From Endomicrobiia bacterium (lineage in GTDB: Bacteria > Elusimicrobiota > Endomicrobiia > Endomicrobiales > Endomicrobiaceae): DNA of 5,034 nt. A program made the position numbers and the translations under genes. Position 1 is the first letter of the stretch. Every line of letters starts with the position of its first letter. Below are positions 1-5,032 of the stretch, piece after piece. Where the stretch lies: the NCBI GenBank assembly GCA_009782015.1, contig WQUP01000118.1:1-5034 (forward strand). The letters run 5' to 3'. Below the pieces are notes generated by a model that searched no databases, was not told the origin of the DNA, and saw nothing but the letters and a program-made list of their open reading frames with translations.

Positions 1-1
1 A

Positions 2-307
2 AAAAAAGAGATGGACGTTATCGCGGCAGCTTCTAAAGGGCACAGCCTTGATTATTACGGAACGCTCGGATACATATACCTCAGGGAGAAAAACTATGTT
101 GCCGCGCAGGAGGTTTATGAAAAGCTGCACGAACTTTATCCTGACAACGAACCTGTGATAAATAATCTCGTTCTGGTTTATTTAGCAACGGGCGATTACG
201 CCAAAGCGCTTGAACTGGCCAGGAAAGCGGCCGAACTGTATCCGGACAAAGAAGAGTATAAGGAGCGTTGCGAGGAAATAGAACGGCATGTAAAAAATAA
301 AATATAA
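2..307 (+). CDS. TPR-repeat protein, C-terminal part (5' end outside window)
   Basis: The reading frame is open to the left edge (first full codon at 2), so this is the last 101 residues of a longer protein; the ATG at 11 is probably internal because no ribosome binding site is visible before it. Two consecutive 34-residue tetratricopeptide repeats can be read, at about residues 15-48 and 50-83 of the visible part. Both have the usual pattern of aromatic/Leu, Gly and Ala positions and both end in an LYPD motif (ELYPDN and ELYPDK). TPR arrays form helical scaffolds for protein-protein contacts; nothing here tells the partner or the cell location. The C-terminus is charged and helical. The final residues VKNKI are encoded by the start of the A/T-rich heptamer array that forms the downstream inverted repeat, so the natural end of the protein may have been altered by that repeat. 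The TPR assignment is firm; the specific function is unknown. Confidence 0.8.
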   Translation, partial: KKEMDVIAAASKGHSLDYYGTLGYIYLREKNYVAAQEVYEKLHELYPDNEPVINNLVLVYLATGDYAKALELARKAAELYPDKEEYKERCEEIERHVKNKI

Positions 308-371
308 AATATAAAATGTAAAAAATAAAAGGCTGAATATTGTTTTATATTTTACATTTTATATTTTATTT
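302..371. repeat. A/T-only long inverted repeat built of AAAATAT-type heptamers; possible terminator
   Basis: The arms 302-330 and 343-371 pair at 27 of 29 positions around a 12-base loop (331-342). The left side is a degenerate tandem heptamer series starting inside the TPR gene: AAAAAAT (292-298), AAAATAT (299-305), AAAATAT (306-312), AAAATGT (313-319), AAAAAAT (320-326). The stop codon at 305-307 lies in the stem. The right arm carries the complementary heptamers. It could act as a 3'-end or bidirectional transcript-stabilising or terminating hairpin, although an almost pure A-U stem is weak per base pair. It has the same architecture as the repeats at 3511-3625 and 4862-4956, but with a different heptamer. 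Confidence 0.8.
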
Positions 372-387
372 GCCTTTATTTGCCTTT
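368..387 (+). repeat. Two-copy tandem decamer ATTTGCCTTT
   Basis: ATTTGCCTTT occurs at 368-377 and again, identically, at 378-387, directly between the A/T hairpin and the -35 box at 389. It overlaps the last bases of the hairpin's right arm. It could be a by-product of slippage or a small operator or UP-like element beside the promoter; the sequence does not decide. Confidence 0.6.
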
Positions 388-388
388 C

Positions 389-417
389 TTGACATCGTGC
401 CTCAAAAACGATAAAAT
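389..417 (+). promoter_or_regulatory. Sigma-70-type promoter for the isocitrate dehydrogenase operon
   Basis: TTGACA (389-394) is a perfect -35 hexamer. It is followed by a 17-base spacer and TAAAAT (412-417), one base off the -10 consensus. Transcription would start near 424 and give a leader of about 200 bases before the ATG at 623. It is the only strong match upstream of the four closely spaced genes and lies just after the heptamer hairpin that follows the TPR gene. Confidence 0.8.
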
Positions 418-441
418 CATTGAAAAATTAATGACAAAAGC

Positions 442-474
442 GACAAAAGCAAGCAGTTAATCCGCTCTTTTGTC
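442..474 (+). repeat. 33-base hairpin-forming repeat, copy 1
   Basis: The unit begins GACAAAAG and ends CTTTTGTC, giving an 8-bp perfect stem (442-449 with 467-474), 9 bp when C441-G475 is counted, around a 17-base loop containing AAGCAGTTAAT. A second copy at 555-587 is identical except at one position (C462 against A575). The two copies flank the duplicated CCCGA palindromes. A further GACAAAAG lies just upstream at 433-440. Confidence 0.85.
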
Positions 475-546
475 GTACCCGAGTGTCTAAATCGGGTACC
501 CAAATCCACTCTTTTGTCGTACCCGAGTGTCTAAATCTGGGACCCA
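465..546 (+). repeat. Two-copy 38-base direct repeat carrying the CCCGA...TCGGG palindrome
   Basis: Units 465-502 and 509-546 match at 36 of 38 positions and start 44 bases apart. Each contains CTCTTTTGTC followed by a 25-base palindromic segment. In copy 1 (475-499) GTACCCGA and TCGGGTAC form a perfect 8-bp stem with the loop GTGTCTAAA. In copy 2 (519-543) the right arm has drifted to TCTGGGAC, which breaks two pairs. The same 19-base core recurs in inverted orientation at 5013-5031, so this is a dispersed, REP-like element and not a local oddity. Shadow reading frames start at GTG codons inside the repeat, but there is no sign they are genes. Confidence 0.85.
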
Positions 547-554
547 TGTTAATA

Positions 555-587
555 GACAAAAGCAAGCAGTTAATACGCTCTTTTGTC
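555..587 (+). repeat. 33-base hairpin-forming repeat, copy 2
   Basis: This differs from 442-474 at one position only. GACAAAAG (555-562) pairs with CTTTTGTC (580-587) around a 17-base loop. It lies in the transcribed leader, about 24 bases upstream of the Shine-Dalgarno sequence of the isocitrate dehydrogenase gene. The two copies bracket the 80-base block that carries the CCCGA palindromes, as an insertion between duplicated sequence would. Confidence 0.85.
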
Positions 588-610
588 ATCACCAATCGGG
601 TGTTTTTATT

Positions 611-615
611 AGGAG
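611..615 (+). promoter_or_regulatory. Ribosome binding site AGGAG that fixes the isocitrate dehydrogenase start
   Basis: AGGAG lies 7 bases before the ATG at 623. The frame is also open upstream to a GTG at 527, but that extension (32 residues) is translated entirely from the repeat cluster and has no family-like sequence. The mature-looking N-terminus [16 protein letters not shown] starts at 623. Confidence 0.85.
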
Positions 616-622
616 TCGCAAA

Positions 623-1675
623 ATGGCATACAAAGTTACGCTTATTCCGGGAGATGGGACAGGGCCTGAAATTACTGAAGTTACCGCAAAAGTAGTTGAA
701 GCTACCGGAGTCAAAATCGATTGGGAAATAGCCCATGCCGGTGTTGACATAATGGAGAAAGAAGGGACGCCTCTTCCCAAAGCAACGCTTGATTCCATAG
801 CCAAAAACAAAGTCGCGCTCAAAGGGCCAATCACGACTCCGATAGGAACGGGTTTTCGCTCGGTAAACGTGGCGATAAGAAAAGAGCTTGACCTTTACTC
901 ATGCCTCAGGCCGTGCAAAACATACAAAGGCGTAAAATCCAAATATGAAAACATAGATTTGGTAGTGGTCAGAGAGAACACCGAAGATTTGTACGCCGGC
1001 GTAGAATATACTGAAGACACTCCCGAAGCGCAGGAAATAATCAAACTCTCTAAAAATAAAATAAGGGAACATTCCGCAATCTCCATAAAGCCCATCTCGG
1101 CTTTCGGAAGCGAAAGAATAGTAAGATTCGCTTTTGAATACGCCGTAAAACACAACAGAAGAAAAGTTACCGCCGTCAGCAAAGCAAACATAATGAAATG
1201 CACCGACGGCCTTTTTTACAAAACGGCAAGAGAAGTCGCAAAAGAGTACGAAGGAAAGATCGAATACGAAGAAAGGCTCATAGACAATATGTGCATGCAG
1301 CTTGTCCAAAAGCCCGAGCTCTATGACGTAATAGCTCTTCCAAATCTCTACGGAGACATTCTCTCAGATCTTTGCGCCGGTCTTGTAGGCGGCCTCGGCG
1401 TTGCTCCGGGAGCGAATTTCGGCAACGATTGCGCGGTTTTTGAAGCGGTTCACGGTTCCGCGCCGAAATACAAAGGCTTAAATAAGGTAAACCCGACGGC
1501 TTTGATTCTTTCTGCAAAACTCATGCTTGACCATCTCGGCGAAGAAGGCGCGGCGTTCAGGCTTGAAAAAGCAGTTTCATCGGTAATAGCCGAGAAAAAG
1601 CACGTCACTTACGATTTGGGCGGAGTTGCGGGCACAAAAGAGATGGGACAGGCGATAATACAAAAATTGAAATAA
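623..1675 (+). CDS. icd: Isocitrate dehydrogenase (isocitrate/isopropylmalate dehydrogenase family, NAD(P)-dependent)
   Basis: This is a 350-residue cytoplasmic beta-decarboxylating dehydrogenase, most likely converting isocitrate to 2-oxoglutarate. The start of the family fold, [11 protein letters not shown], is at residues 7-17. Compared with E. coli Icd, the isocitrate-binding residues are all recognisable: S80 and N82 (in [10 protein letters not shown]), R86, R96 (CLRPCK), R117 and Y124 ([10 protein letters not shown]), K187 (SKANIMK), and the metal aspartates D221, D245 and D249 (NLYGDILSD). The Ser/Asn pair and the ELDLY-CLRP stretch favour isocitrate over isopropylmalate or homoisocitrate as substrate. 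The cofactor loop reads [13 protein letters not shown] with K282, Y283 and V289, plus Y330. These match the NADP determinants K344, Y345, V351 and Y391 of E. coli, but the position of R395 is Gly (334). The length is that of the short NAD-type enzymes. It is the first gene of the operon, 21 bases before lemA. Enzyme class is confident; exact cofactor is open. Confidence 0.85.
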   Translation: MAYKVTLIPGDGTGPEITEVTAKVVEATGVKIDWEIAHAGVDIMEKEGTPLPKATLDSIAKNKVALKGPITTPIGTGFRSVNVAIRKELDLYSCLRPCKTYKGVKSKYENIDLVVVRENTEDLYAGVEYTEDTPEAQEIIKLSKNKIREHSAISIKPISAFGSERIVRFAFEYAVKHNRRKVTAVSKANIMKCTDGLFYKTAREVAKEYEGKIEYEERLIDNMCMQLVQKPELYDVIALPNLYGDILSDLCAGLVGGLGVAPGANFGNDCAVFEAVHGSAPKYKGLNKVNPTALILSAKLMLDHLGEEGAAFRLEKAVSSVIAEKKHVTYDLGGVAGTKEMGQAIIQKLK

Positions 1676-1696
1676 GCGGTTTAACGGGAGACGACG

Positions 1697-2254
1697 ATGA
1701 AACAAGGCATTATTATATTGGCTATTTTGTGTTTTGCCGTAATAGCCGGCTCGGTATCAATGTATAATTCGCTTGTATCGTTGAATGAAAACGTATCAGG
1801 CAAATGGAGTCAGATCGACAATCAGCTGCAGAGAAGAAACGACCTTATCCAAAATCTTGTGAATACGGTTAAAGGCTATGCCTCGCACGAGCAAAAAGCC
1901 ATAGACGCGGTTGTAGAAGCCAGAACAAAACTTGCAGGGGCTTCGGGTCCGCAGGCAAAAGGCGAAGCTTCCGGCGAACTTGGAGGAGCTTTAGGGCGTC
2001 TTCTTGCGATTACTGAAAATTATCCGGATTTAAAAGCCGATAAAACTTTCATCGGGCTTATGGACGAGCTTTCCGGCACGGAAAACCGCATCGCCGTAGC
2101 GCGTAAAGATTACAACGATTCGGTGCAGATGTTCAATACGAAAATCCGTACTTTTCCGTCCAGCATATTCGCCGGCATGCTCGGCTTTACGGCGGCAAAA
2201 GAATATTTTAAAGTCGATGAGAGCGCGAAAGCCGTTCCGCAGGTAAGCTTTTAA
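1697..2254 (+). CDS. lemA: LemA family membrane protein
   Basis: This 185-residue protein has one N-terminal transmembrane segment (about residues 4-23), followed by a helical LemA domain that fills the rest. Family signatures seen are KWSQIDNQLQRRNDLIQNLV (36-55) running into NTVKGYASHE, ENYPDLKAD (107-115), ENRIAVARKDYND (129-141) and FPSSIFAGMLGF (153-164). Length is typical. LemA proteins are inner-membrane anchored helical bundles with no agreed biochemical role; the name comes from a Listeria antigen work and should not be confused with the Pseudomonas sensor kinase. Cys12 lies in the membrane helix but lacks a proper lipobox, so I do not call a lipoprotein. GGGAG at 1686-1690, 6 bases before the ATG, supports the start. 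It sits 14 bases before a TPM-domain gene, a very common LemA partner, which suggests the two act together at the membrane. Confidence 0.93.
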   Translation: MKQGIIILAILCFAVIAGSVSMYNSLVSLNENVSGKWSQIDNQLQRRNDLIQNLVNTVKGYASHEQKAIDAVVEARTKLAGASGPQAKGEASGELGGALGRLLAITENYPDLKADKTFIGLMDELSGTENRIAVARKDYNDSVQMFNTKIRTFPSSIFAGMLGFTAAKEYFKVDESAKAVPQVSF

Positions 2255-2268
2255 AAAGACCGGATATT

Positions 2269-3024
2269 ATGAAAAAGCAGATACTTTTTGCCATAGCGTT
2301 TTTGTTTTTATTTGCGCCGCTTGTCGCCGAAGTAAAGATACCTTCAAAACCCGGCAGCAGCATATATGTTCAGGATTATGCCGGAGTATTGAATGCCGAG
2401 ATAAAAAGCAAGATTGAAACGGACAGCGAATGGCTTGAAAGCAAGTCAAAAGCGCAGATAGTCGTCGTGACGGTGGACTCTTTAAACGGGGCAGCGCTTG
2501 AAGATTATTCTTTAGAGATTTTAAGAGAGTGGGGAATAGGCGACAAGAATCTCAATAACGGCGTTTTGATTTTGGTGGCGATCGGCGACAGAAAGTCAAG
2601 AATAGAAGTAGGATACGGCTTGGAAGGCGTTTTGACAGACGCAAAAACAGGCAGAATTCAGGACGAATATATGTTGCCGTATTTTAAAGAAGGAAAATAC
2701 GGGGAAGGCATAGCCAACGGGTATAATGCCGTTTTGTCGGAAGTTTTGAAAGAATACGGTTTGAAATATGACAATTTAAAAGAGCCGGTAAAATCCGGGA
2801 AAGAAAGCTCGGAAACAGGATTTCCTCTTGTTTTTAAAATATTTGTAGGAATCTGGATTGCGGCATTTATTTTCATCATTATAAAAGGAATACGCAGCGG
2901 CGGAGGCGGCGGATTTAGAGGCGGCGGCGGTTTTGGCGGAGGTTCGGGAGGGAGTTTCAGAGGCGGCGGAGGCGGTTTTGGAGGCGGCAGCGGCGGAGGC
3001 GGCGGTTCAAGCCGAGGTTGGTAA
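2269..3024 (+). CDS. TPM-domain (YgcG-like) membrane protein with glycine-rich tail
   Basis: This is a 251-residue protein. Residues 1-20 are a signal peptide (MKKQ, a hydrophobic core, then LVA before EVK). The TPM domain covers about 32-165: VQDYAGVLNAE near its start, AQIVVVTVDSL (62-72), the NNGVLILVAIGDRKSRIEVGYGLEG region (96-120), then a helical part with YFKEGKYGEGIANGYNAV. A transmembrane helix follows at about 186-206, then a tail (210-251) of Gly runs broken by Phe, Arg and Ser and ending SSRGW, a usual ending for this family. The TPM domain would thus be outside the cytoplasmic membrane. The plant relative TLP18.3 has been reported as a thylakoid phosphatase involved in photosystem II repair; the role in bacteria is not settled. 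The gene starts 14 bases after lemA with only a weak ribosome site (CGGAT), suggesting translational dependence on lemA. The tail is encoded by GGC/GGA-rich DNA prone to slippage. Confidence 0.9.
   Translation: MKKQILFAIAFLFLFAPLVAEVKIPSKPGSSIYVQDYAGVLNAEIKSKIETDSEWLESKSKAQIVVVTVDSLNGAALEDYSLEILREWGIGDKNLNNGVLILVAIGDRKSRIEVGYGLEGVLTDAKTGRIQDEYMLPYFKEGKYGEGIANGYNAVLSEVLKEYGLKYDNLKEPVKSGKESSETGFPLVFKIFVGIWIAAFIFIIIKGIRSGGGGGFRGGGGFGGGSGGSFRGGGGGFGGGSGGGGGSSRGW
2899..3010 (+). repeat. GGN-rich low-complexity tract encoding the Gly tail
   Basis: The tract is dense in GGC and GGA codons and contains an internal imperfect duplication: at the protein level FRGGGGFGGGSGG is followed by FRGGGGGFGGGSGG. 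Such tracts can change length by replication slippage in steps of three bases without breaking the frame. It stands out by its high GC from the neighbouring A/T-rich DNA. Confidence 0.7.
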
Positions 3025-3028
3025 TGAA

Positions 3029-3060
3029 CTTAAGGACTTTAAAGTCTTTAAGGACCTTAA
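3029..3060 (+). promoter_or_regulatory. Two overlapping palindromes between the TPM gene and ndk
   Basis: Bases 3029-3052 form a 24-base near-palindrome centred on TTTAAA; its halves CTTAAGGACTTT and AAAGTCTTTAAG differ from perfect symmetry at one pair, which would be a G-U pair in RNA. Bases 3048-3060 form a second palindrome, TTAAGG-A-CCTTAA. The two share 3048-3052 and cannot fold at once. The second contains AAGGA (3050-3054), the best Shine-Dalgarno match for an ATG at 3060. It could be an operator, a translational switch, or chance in a simple-sequence stretch. Confidence 0.45.
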
Positions 3061-3071
3061 TGAGAGACACA

Positions 3072-3512
3072 ATGGAAAACACATGTGTAATAATCAAGCC
3101 GGACGGAGTATGTAAAAAAGTTTCCGGCGACATAATAAAAAGGTTTGACAGCGAAGGGCTTAAACTTGTAGCAATGCGTATGGTTAGGCCTTCAAAAGAG
3201 ACTCTGGAGCAGTTTTATGCCGTTCACAAAGGCAGGGAATTTTTTGAACCGCTGATAAGATTTATGTGTTCGGCTCCGGTAATAGTTATGGCGTGGCAGG
3301 CCGAGAATGCCGTTGCAAAAGTCAGACAGATAATAGGCGCGACAAACTCCAAAGATGCCGCCGCAGGAACGCTTCGCGCAATGTTTGGCACCGACGGCAG
3401 AAGAAACGTAGTGCACGCGTCCGACAGTGCAGCTAACGCGCAAAAAGAGCTTGCTTTTTTCTTCAAGCCCGAAGATTTGATGAAATACGAGTACGGCGAC
3501 TGGAACAAATAG
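3072..3512 (+). CDS. ndk: Nucleoside diphosphate kinase
   Basis: From this start the protein has 146 residues, close to the usual 135-150. It transfers the gamma-phosphate of NTPs to NDPs through a phosphohistidine, keeping the (d)NTP pools in balance in the cytoplasm. Visible signatures are CVIIKPDGV (5-13, with K9), the Y49/H52/F57 region (FYAVHKGREFFEPL), R85 and T91 (KVRQIIGATN), R102 (GTLRAMFG), N112 and the active-site H115 in NVVHASDS, and the late KELAFFF segment. The start is chosen by family length: MENTCVIIKPDG directly precedes the first strand, with GAGAG 5 bases upstream. Alternatives in frame are ATG 3060, with AAGGA 5 bases upstream, and ATG 3024, which overlaps the TPM stop codon as TAATG and would give 162 residues with a repetitive leader. 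The stop codon TAG at 3510-3512 is partly made by the first bases of the downstream inverted repeat. Confidence 0.93.
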   Translation: MENTCVIIKPDGVCKKVSGDIIKRFDSEGLKLVAMRMVRPSKETLEQFYAVHKGREFFEPLIRFMCSAPVIVMAWQAENAVAKVRQIIGATNSKDAAAGTLRAMFGTDGRRNVVHASDSAANAQKELAFFFKPEDLMKYEYGDWNK

Positions 3513-3625
3513 AGTGAAGAGTGAGGAGTGGAGAGTGAAGATACGACAGTATAAAGGATATGGCAAGTATATTATTGTAGTTGTTTTTGCCGTATCTTCA
3601 CTTTTCCCTCTCCACTCTTCACTCT
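3511..3625. repeat. Long inverted repeat built of AGAGTGA-type heptamers between ndk and ackA
   Basis: Left arm 3511-3545 reads as five heptads: AGAGTGA, AGAGTGA, GGAGTGG, AGAGTGA, AGATACG. Right arm 3591-3625 is the complementary set (CGTATCT, TCACTTT, TCCCTCT, CCACTCT, TCACTCT). The arms pair at 30 of 35 positions with no gap, around a 45-base loop (3546-3590). The element begins at the AG of the ndk stop codon TAG and ends 6 bases before the ackA Shine-Dalgarno region. It fills the gap almost fully. There is no open frame in the loop. It may end the upstream transcript or protect its 3' end. No convincing promoter for ackA is seen, so ackA may be read from upstream or from a promoter I cannot recognise. 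Confidence 0.9.
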
Positions 3626-3644
3626 GTAGTTAAAAGGAGTTGTT

Positions 3645-4853
3645 ATGAAAGTATTAGTCGTCAACTGCGGGTCGTCTTCCGTAAAATATACGCTGTTTAA
3701 GATGGACAACGAAAAAAAAATAGCGTGGGGGATAGTCGAGTGCATAGGTTTGCCCGAGGCTTATTATAAAAGGCAGAGCGTCGGCGCGGAAGAAAAGGAA
3801 GAGTCGGTAAAAGTAAGAAATCACACCGAAGCCGTTGAGCTGATAATAAAAGATTTGATGAATAAAGAGACGGGCAGCATACAAAGCATAGACGAAATTG
3901 CGGTTGTAGGGCACAGGATAGTTCACGGCGGAGACAAGTTTTCAAAGTCTGTTTTAGTTACGGAAGAAGTTAAAGAAGGCTTAAAAGAGTGTTTTTCTAT
4001 AGCTCCGCTTCACAATCCGCACCACTATGCAGGAATTTTGGCAGTAGAAAAAATGCTTCCGGGCATACCTTCCGTTTTAGTTTTTGACACGGCTTTCCAT
4101 CAGACTATTGCCGATTACGCTTACATGTACGCCCTTCCTTACGAATATTACGAAAAGGCTGGCATAAGAAAGTACGGTTTTCACGGAACGTCGCACAACT
4201 ACGTTTCGCACAGGGCTGCGCTGATGCTTGGCAAGCCTGCCGAAGAGTTAAAAATGATAACCTGCCACTTGGGCAACGGCAGCAGCATCGCCGCGATAGA
4301 AAACGGAAAAGTCGTTGATACTTCAATGGGTTTTACGCCTTTGCAGGGAGTTGTGATGGGCACGAGATGCGGCGATATAGATCCCGCTATAATCCCGTAT
4401 CTTATCAACAGGGATAAAAATTTCGCGGACCCCGAAGCCTTAAACGTATTGTTGAACAAAAAAAGCGGGCTGCTTGGCATATCCGGCCTTTCCGGCGACA
4501 TGAGAACCATAGTGAAAGCCGTTTCCGCAGGAAATAAGAAAGCAAAACTTGCCTTTGAAATGCTTTGCTACAGCGTAAAAAAATATATAAGCGCGTATTT
4601 CGGCATTTTAAACGGAATAGACTGCATTGTTTTTACGGCCGGCATAGGCGAAAATTCTCCGTCGGTGAGGGAAAAGGTTTGCGCAAATCTTCAGGCTTTA
4701 GGCATAGAAATGGACATTTCAAAAAACAACGAGCCTTCAAGCGAAGAGCGTTTCGTGTCAAAGGACGAGTCAAAAGTCAAGATTATGGTAATTCCGACAA
4801 ACGAAGAGCTTATGATAGCGCGCGAATCAAAAATGGTTTTGGCAAACGGATAA
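3645..4853 (+). CDS. ackA: Acetate kinase
   Basis: This 402-residue cytoplasmic enzyme interconverts acetyl phosphate plus ADP with acetate plus ATP, usually the final ATP-yielding step of acetate fermentation. It is full length. Catalytic residues fall at nearly the same numbers as in the Methanosarcina thermophila enzyme: N7 with S10 and S12 in [12 protein letters not shown]91 (GHRIVHGG), H123 (PLHNPHH), D148 (VFDTAFH), H180 ([12 protein letters not shown]), R241 ([10 protein letters not shown]) and E387 ([10 protein letters not shown]). The nucleotide-binding stretches CHLGNGSS (207-214) and FTAGIGENS (330-338) are intact. The start is fixed by AAAAGGAG (3632-3639), 5 bases before the ATG. 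No phosphotransacetylase gene adjoins it here, although the two are often neighbours; it may lie elsewhere. The gene is followed within 9 bases by a heptamer-based inverted repeat. Confidence 0.97.
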   Translation: MKVLVVNCGSSSVKYTLFKMDNEKKIAWGIVECIGLPEAYYKRQSVGAEEKEESVKVRNHTEAVELIIKDLMNKETGSIQSIDEIAVVGHRIVHGGDKFSKSVLVTEEVKEGLKECFSIAPLHNPHHYAGILAVEKMLPGIPSVLVFDTAFHQTIADYAYMYALPYEYYEKAGIRKYGFHGTSHNYVSHRAALMLGKPAEELKMITCHLGNGSSIAAIENGKVVDTSMGFTPLQGVVMGTRCGDIDPAIIPYLINRDKNFADPEALNVLLNKKSGLLGISGLSGDMRTIVKAVSAGNKKAKLAFEMLCYSVKKYISAYFGILNGIDCIVFTAGIGENSPSVREKVCANLQALGIEMDISKNNEPSSEERFVSKDESKVKIMVIPTNEELMIARESKMVLANG

Positions 4854-4861
4854 ATAACGGC

Positions 4862-4956
4862 AATTAAGAATTACGAATTACAAATTACGAATCAACGGCA
4901 ACTGCAAACGGCTTTCATGTCTTTTATTCGTAATTCGTAATTTGTAATTCGTAATT
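4862..4956. repeat. Long inverted repeat built of AATTACG-type heptamers after ackA; possible terminator
   Basis: The left arm (4862-4892) reads AATTAAG, AATTACG, AATTACA, AATTACG, then AAT. The right arm (4926-4956) reads ATT, then CGTAATT, CGTAATT, TGTAATT, CGTAATT. The arms pair at 28 of 31 positions, plus one G-U pair in RNA, around a 33-base loop (4893-4925). It starts 8 bases after the ackA stop codon, and the next promoter begins 9 bases after its right end. AACGGCAA occurs just before the left arm (4856-4863) and again in the loop (4894-4901). It is probably a 3'-end hairpin for ackA and insulation from the next transcription unit. Confidence 0.88.
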
Positions 4957-4964
4957 GTCTTTAC

Positions 4965-4993
4965 TTGACAAACGGGCAGGCAACATTTATAAT
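4965..4993 (+). promoter_or_regulatory. Perfect-consensus sigma-70 promoter for the next gene downstream
   Basis: TTGACA (4965-4970), 17-base spacer, TATAAT (4988-4993): both hexamers match the consensus exactly. Transcription would begin near 5000 and run out of the window, so the gene it drives is not visible. The first transcribed bases run straight into the palindromic repeat at 5012-5032. Confidence 0.88.
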
Positions 4994-5011
4994 AGACCGT
5001 CATTGCGGCTT

Positions 5012-5032
5012 CCCCGATTTAGACACTCGGGG
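5012..5032 (-). repeat. CCCGA...TCGGG palindromic repeat, inverted copy at the window edge
   Basis: CCCCGA (5012-5017) and TCGGGG (5027-5032) form a perfect 6-bp stem around a 9-base loop. Read on the minus strand, its 19-base core CCCGAGTGTCTAAATCGGG is identical to 478-496 and differs by one base from 522-540. The outermost bases differ from the leader copies, and the element may continue past the window end. In the predicted transcript the hairpin would lie about 12 bases from the 5' end. Confidence 0.85.

Noticed and set aside
442..587. CRISPR-like array of repeats and spacers in the leader
   Set aside because: There are only two copies of each repeat, the units overlap each other, the spacing is irregular and no cas gene is present.
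483..695. Open reading frames starting at GTG codons within the palindromic repeats (483-695 and the 527-622 extension of isocitrate dehydrogenase)
   Set aside because: Both begin inside the repeat, have no ribosome binding site and no protein-like composition. The real enzyme begins at 623 after AGGAG.
899..1309. Long minus-strand open frames across the isocitrate dehydrogenase gene (895-1203, 899-1309, 1278-1517)
   Set aside because: They lie opposite a clearly conserved enzyme, overlap each other, and translate to sequence with no domain or start signal; they are shadows of the codon bias.
2933..3115. Alternative-frame open frame over the Gly-rich tail (Ala/Glu-rich peptide)
   Set aside because: It is what GGC/GGA-rich DNA gives in a shifted frame; there is no independent start signal, and the TPM frame ends in the expected SSRGW.
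3546..3590. Promoter for ackA in the loop of the inverted repeat (TATATT at 3568-3573)
   Set aside because: The best upstream -35 candidate (ACGACA, 3543-3548) matches only four bases and sits 19 bases away; not better than chance in A/T-rich DNA.
3511..3625. Miniature transposable element (MITE) with terminal inverted repeats
   Set aside because: The arms are tandem heptamers unlike the other two elements, and no target-site duplication is visible at the ends. A heptamer hairpin describes it better, although insertion cannot be excluded without an empty site.
3192..3945. Minus-strand open frames spanning ndk, the repeat gap and the start of ackA
   Set aside because: They are antisense to two well-identified genes, and one runs through the inverted repeat. 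No promoter or ribosome site supports them.
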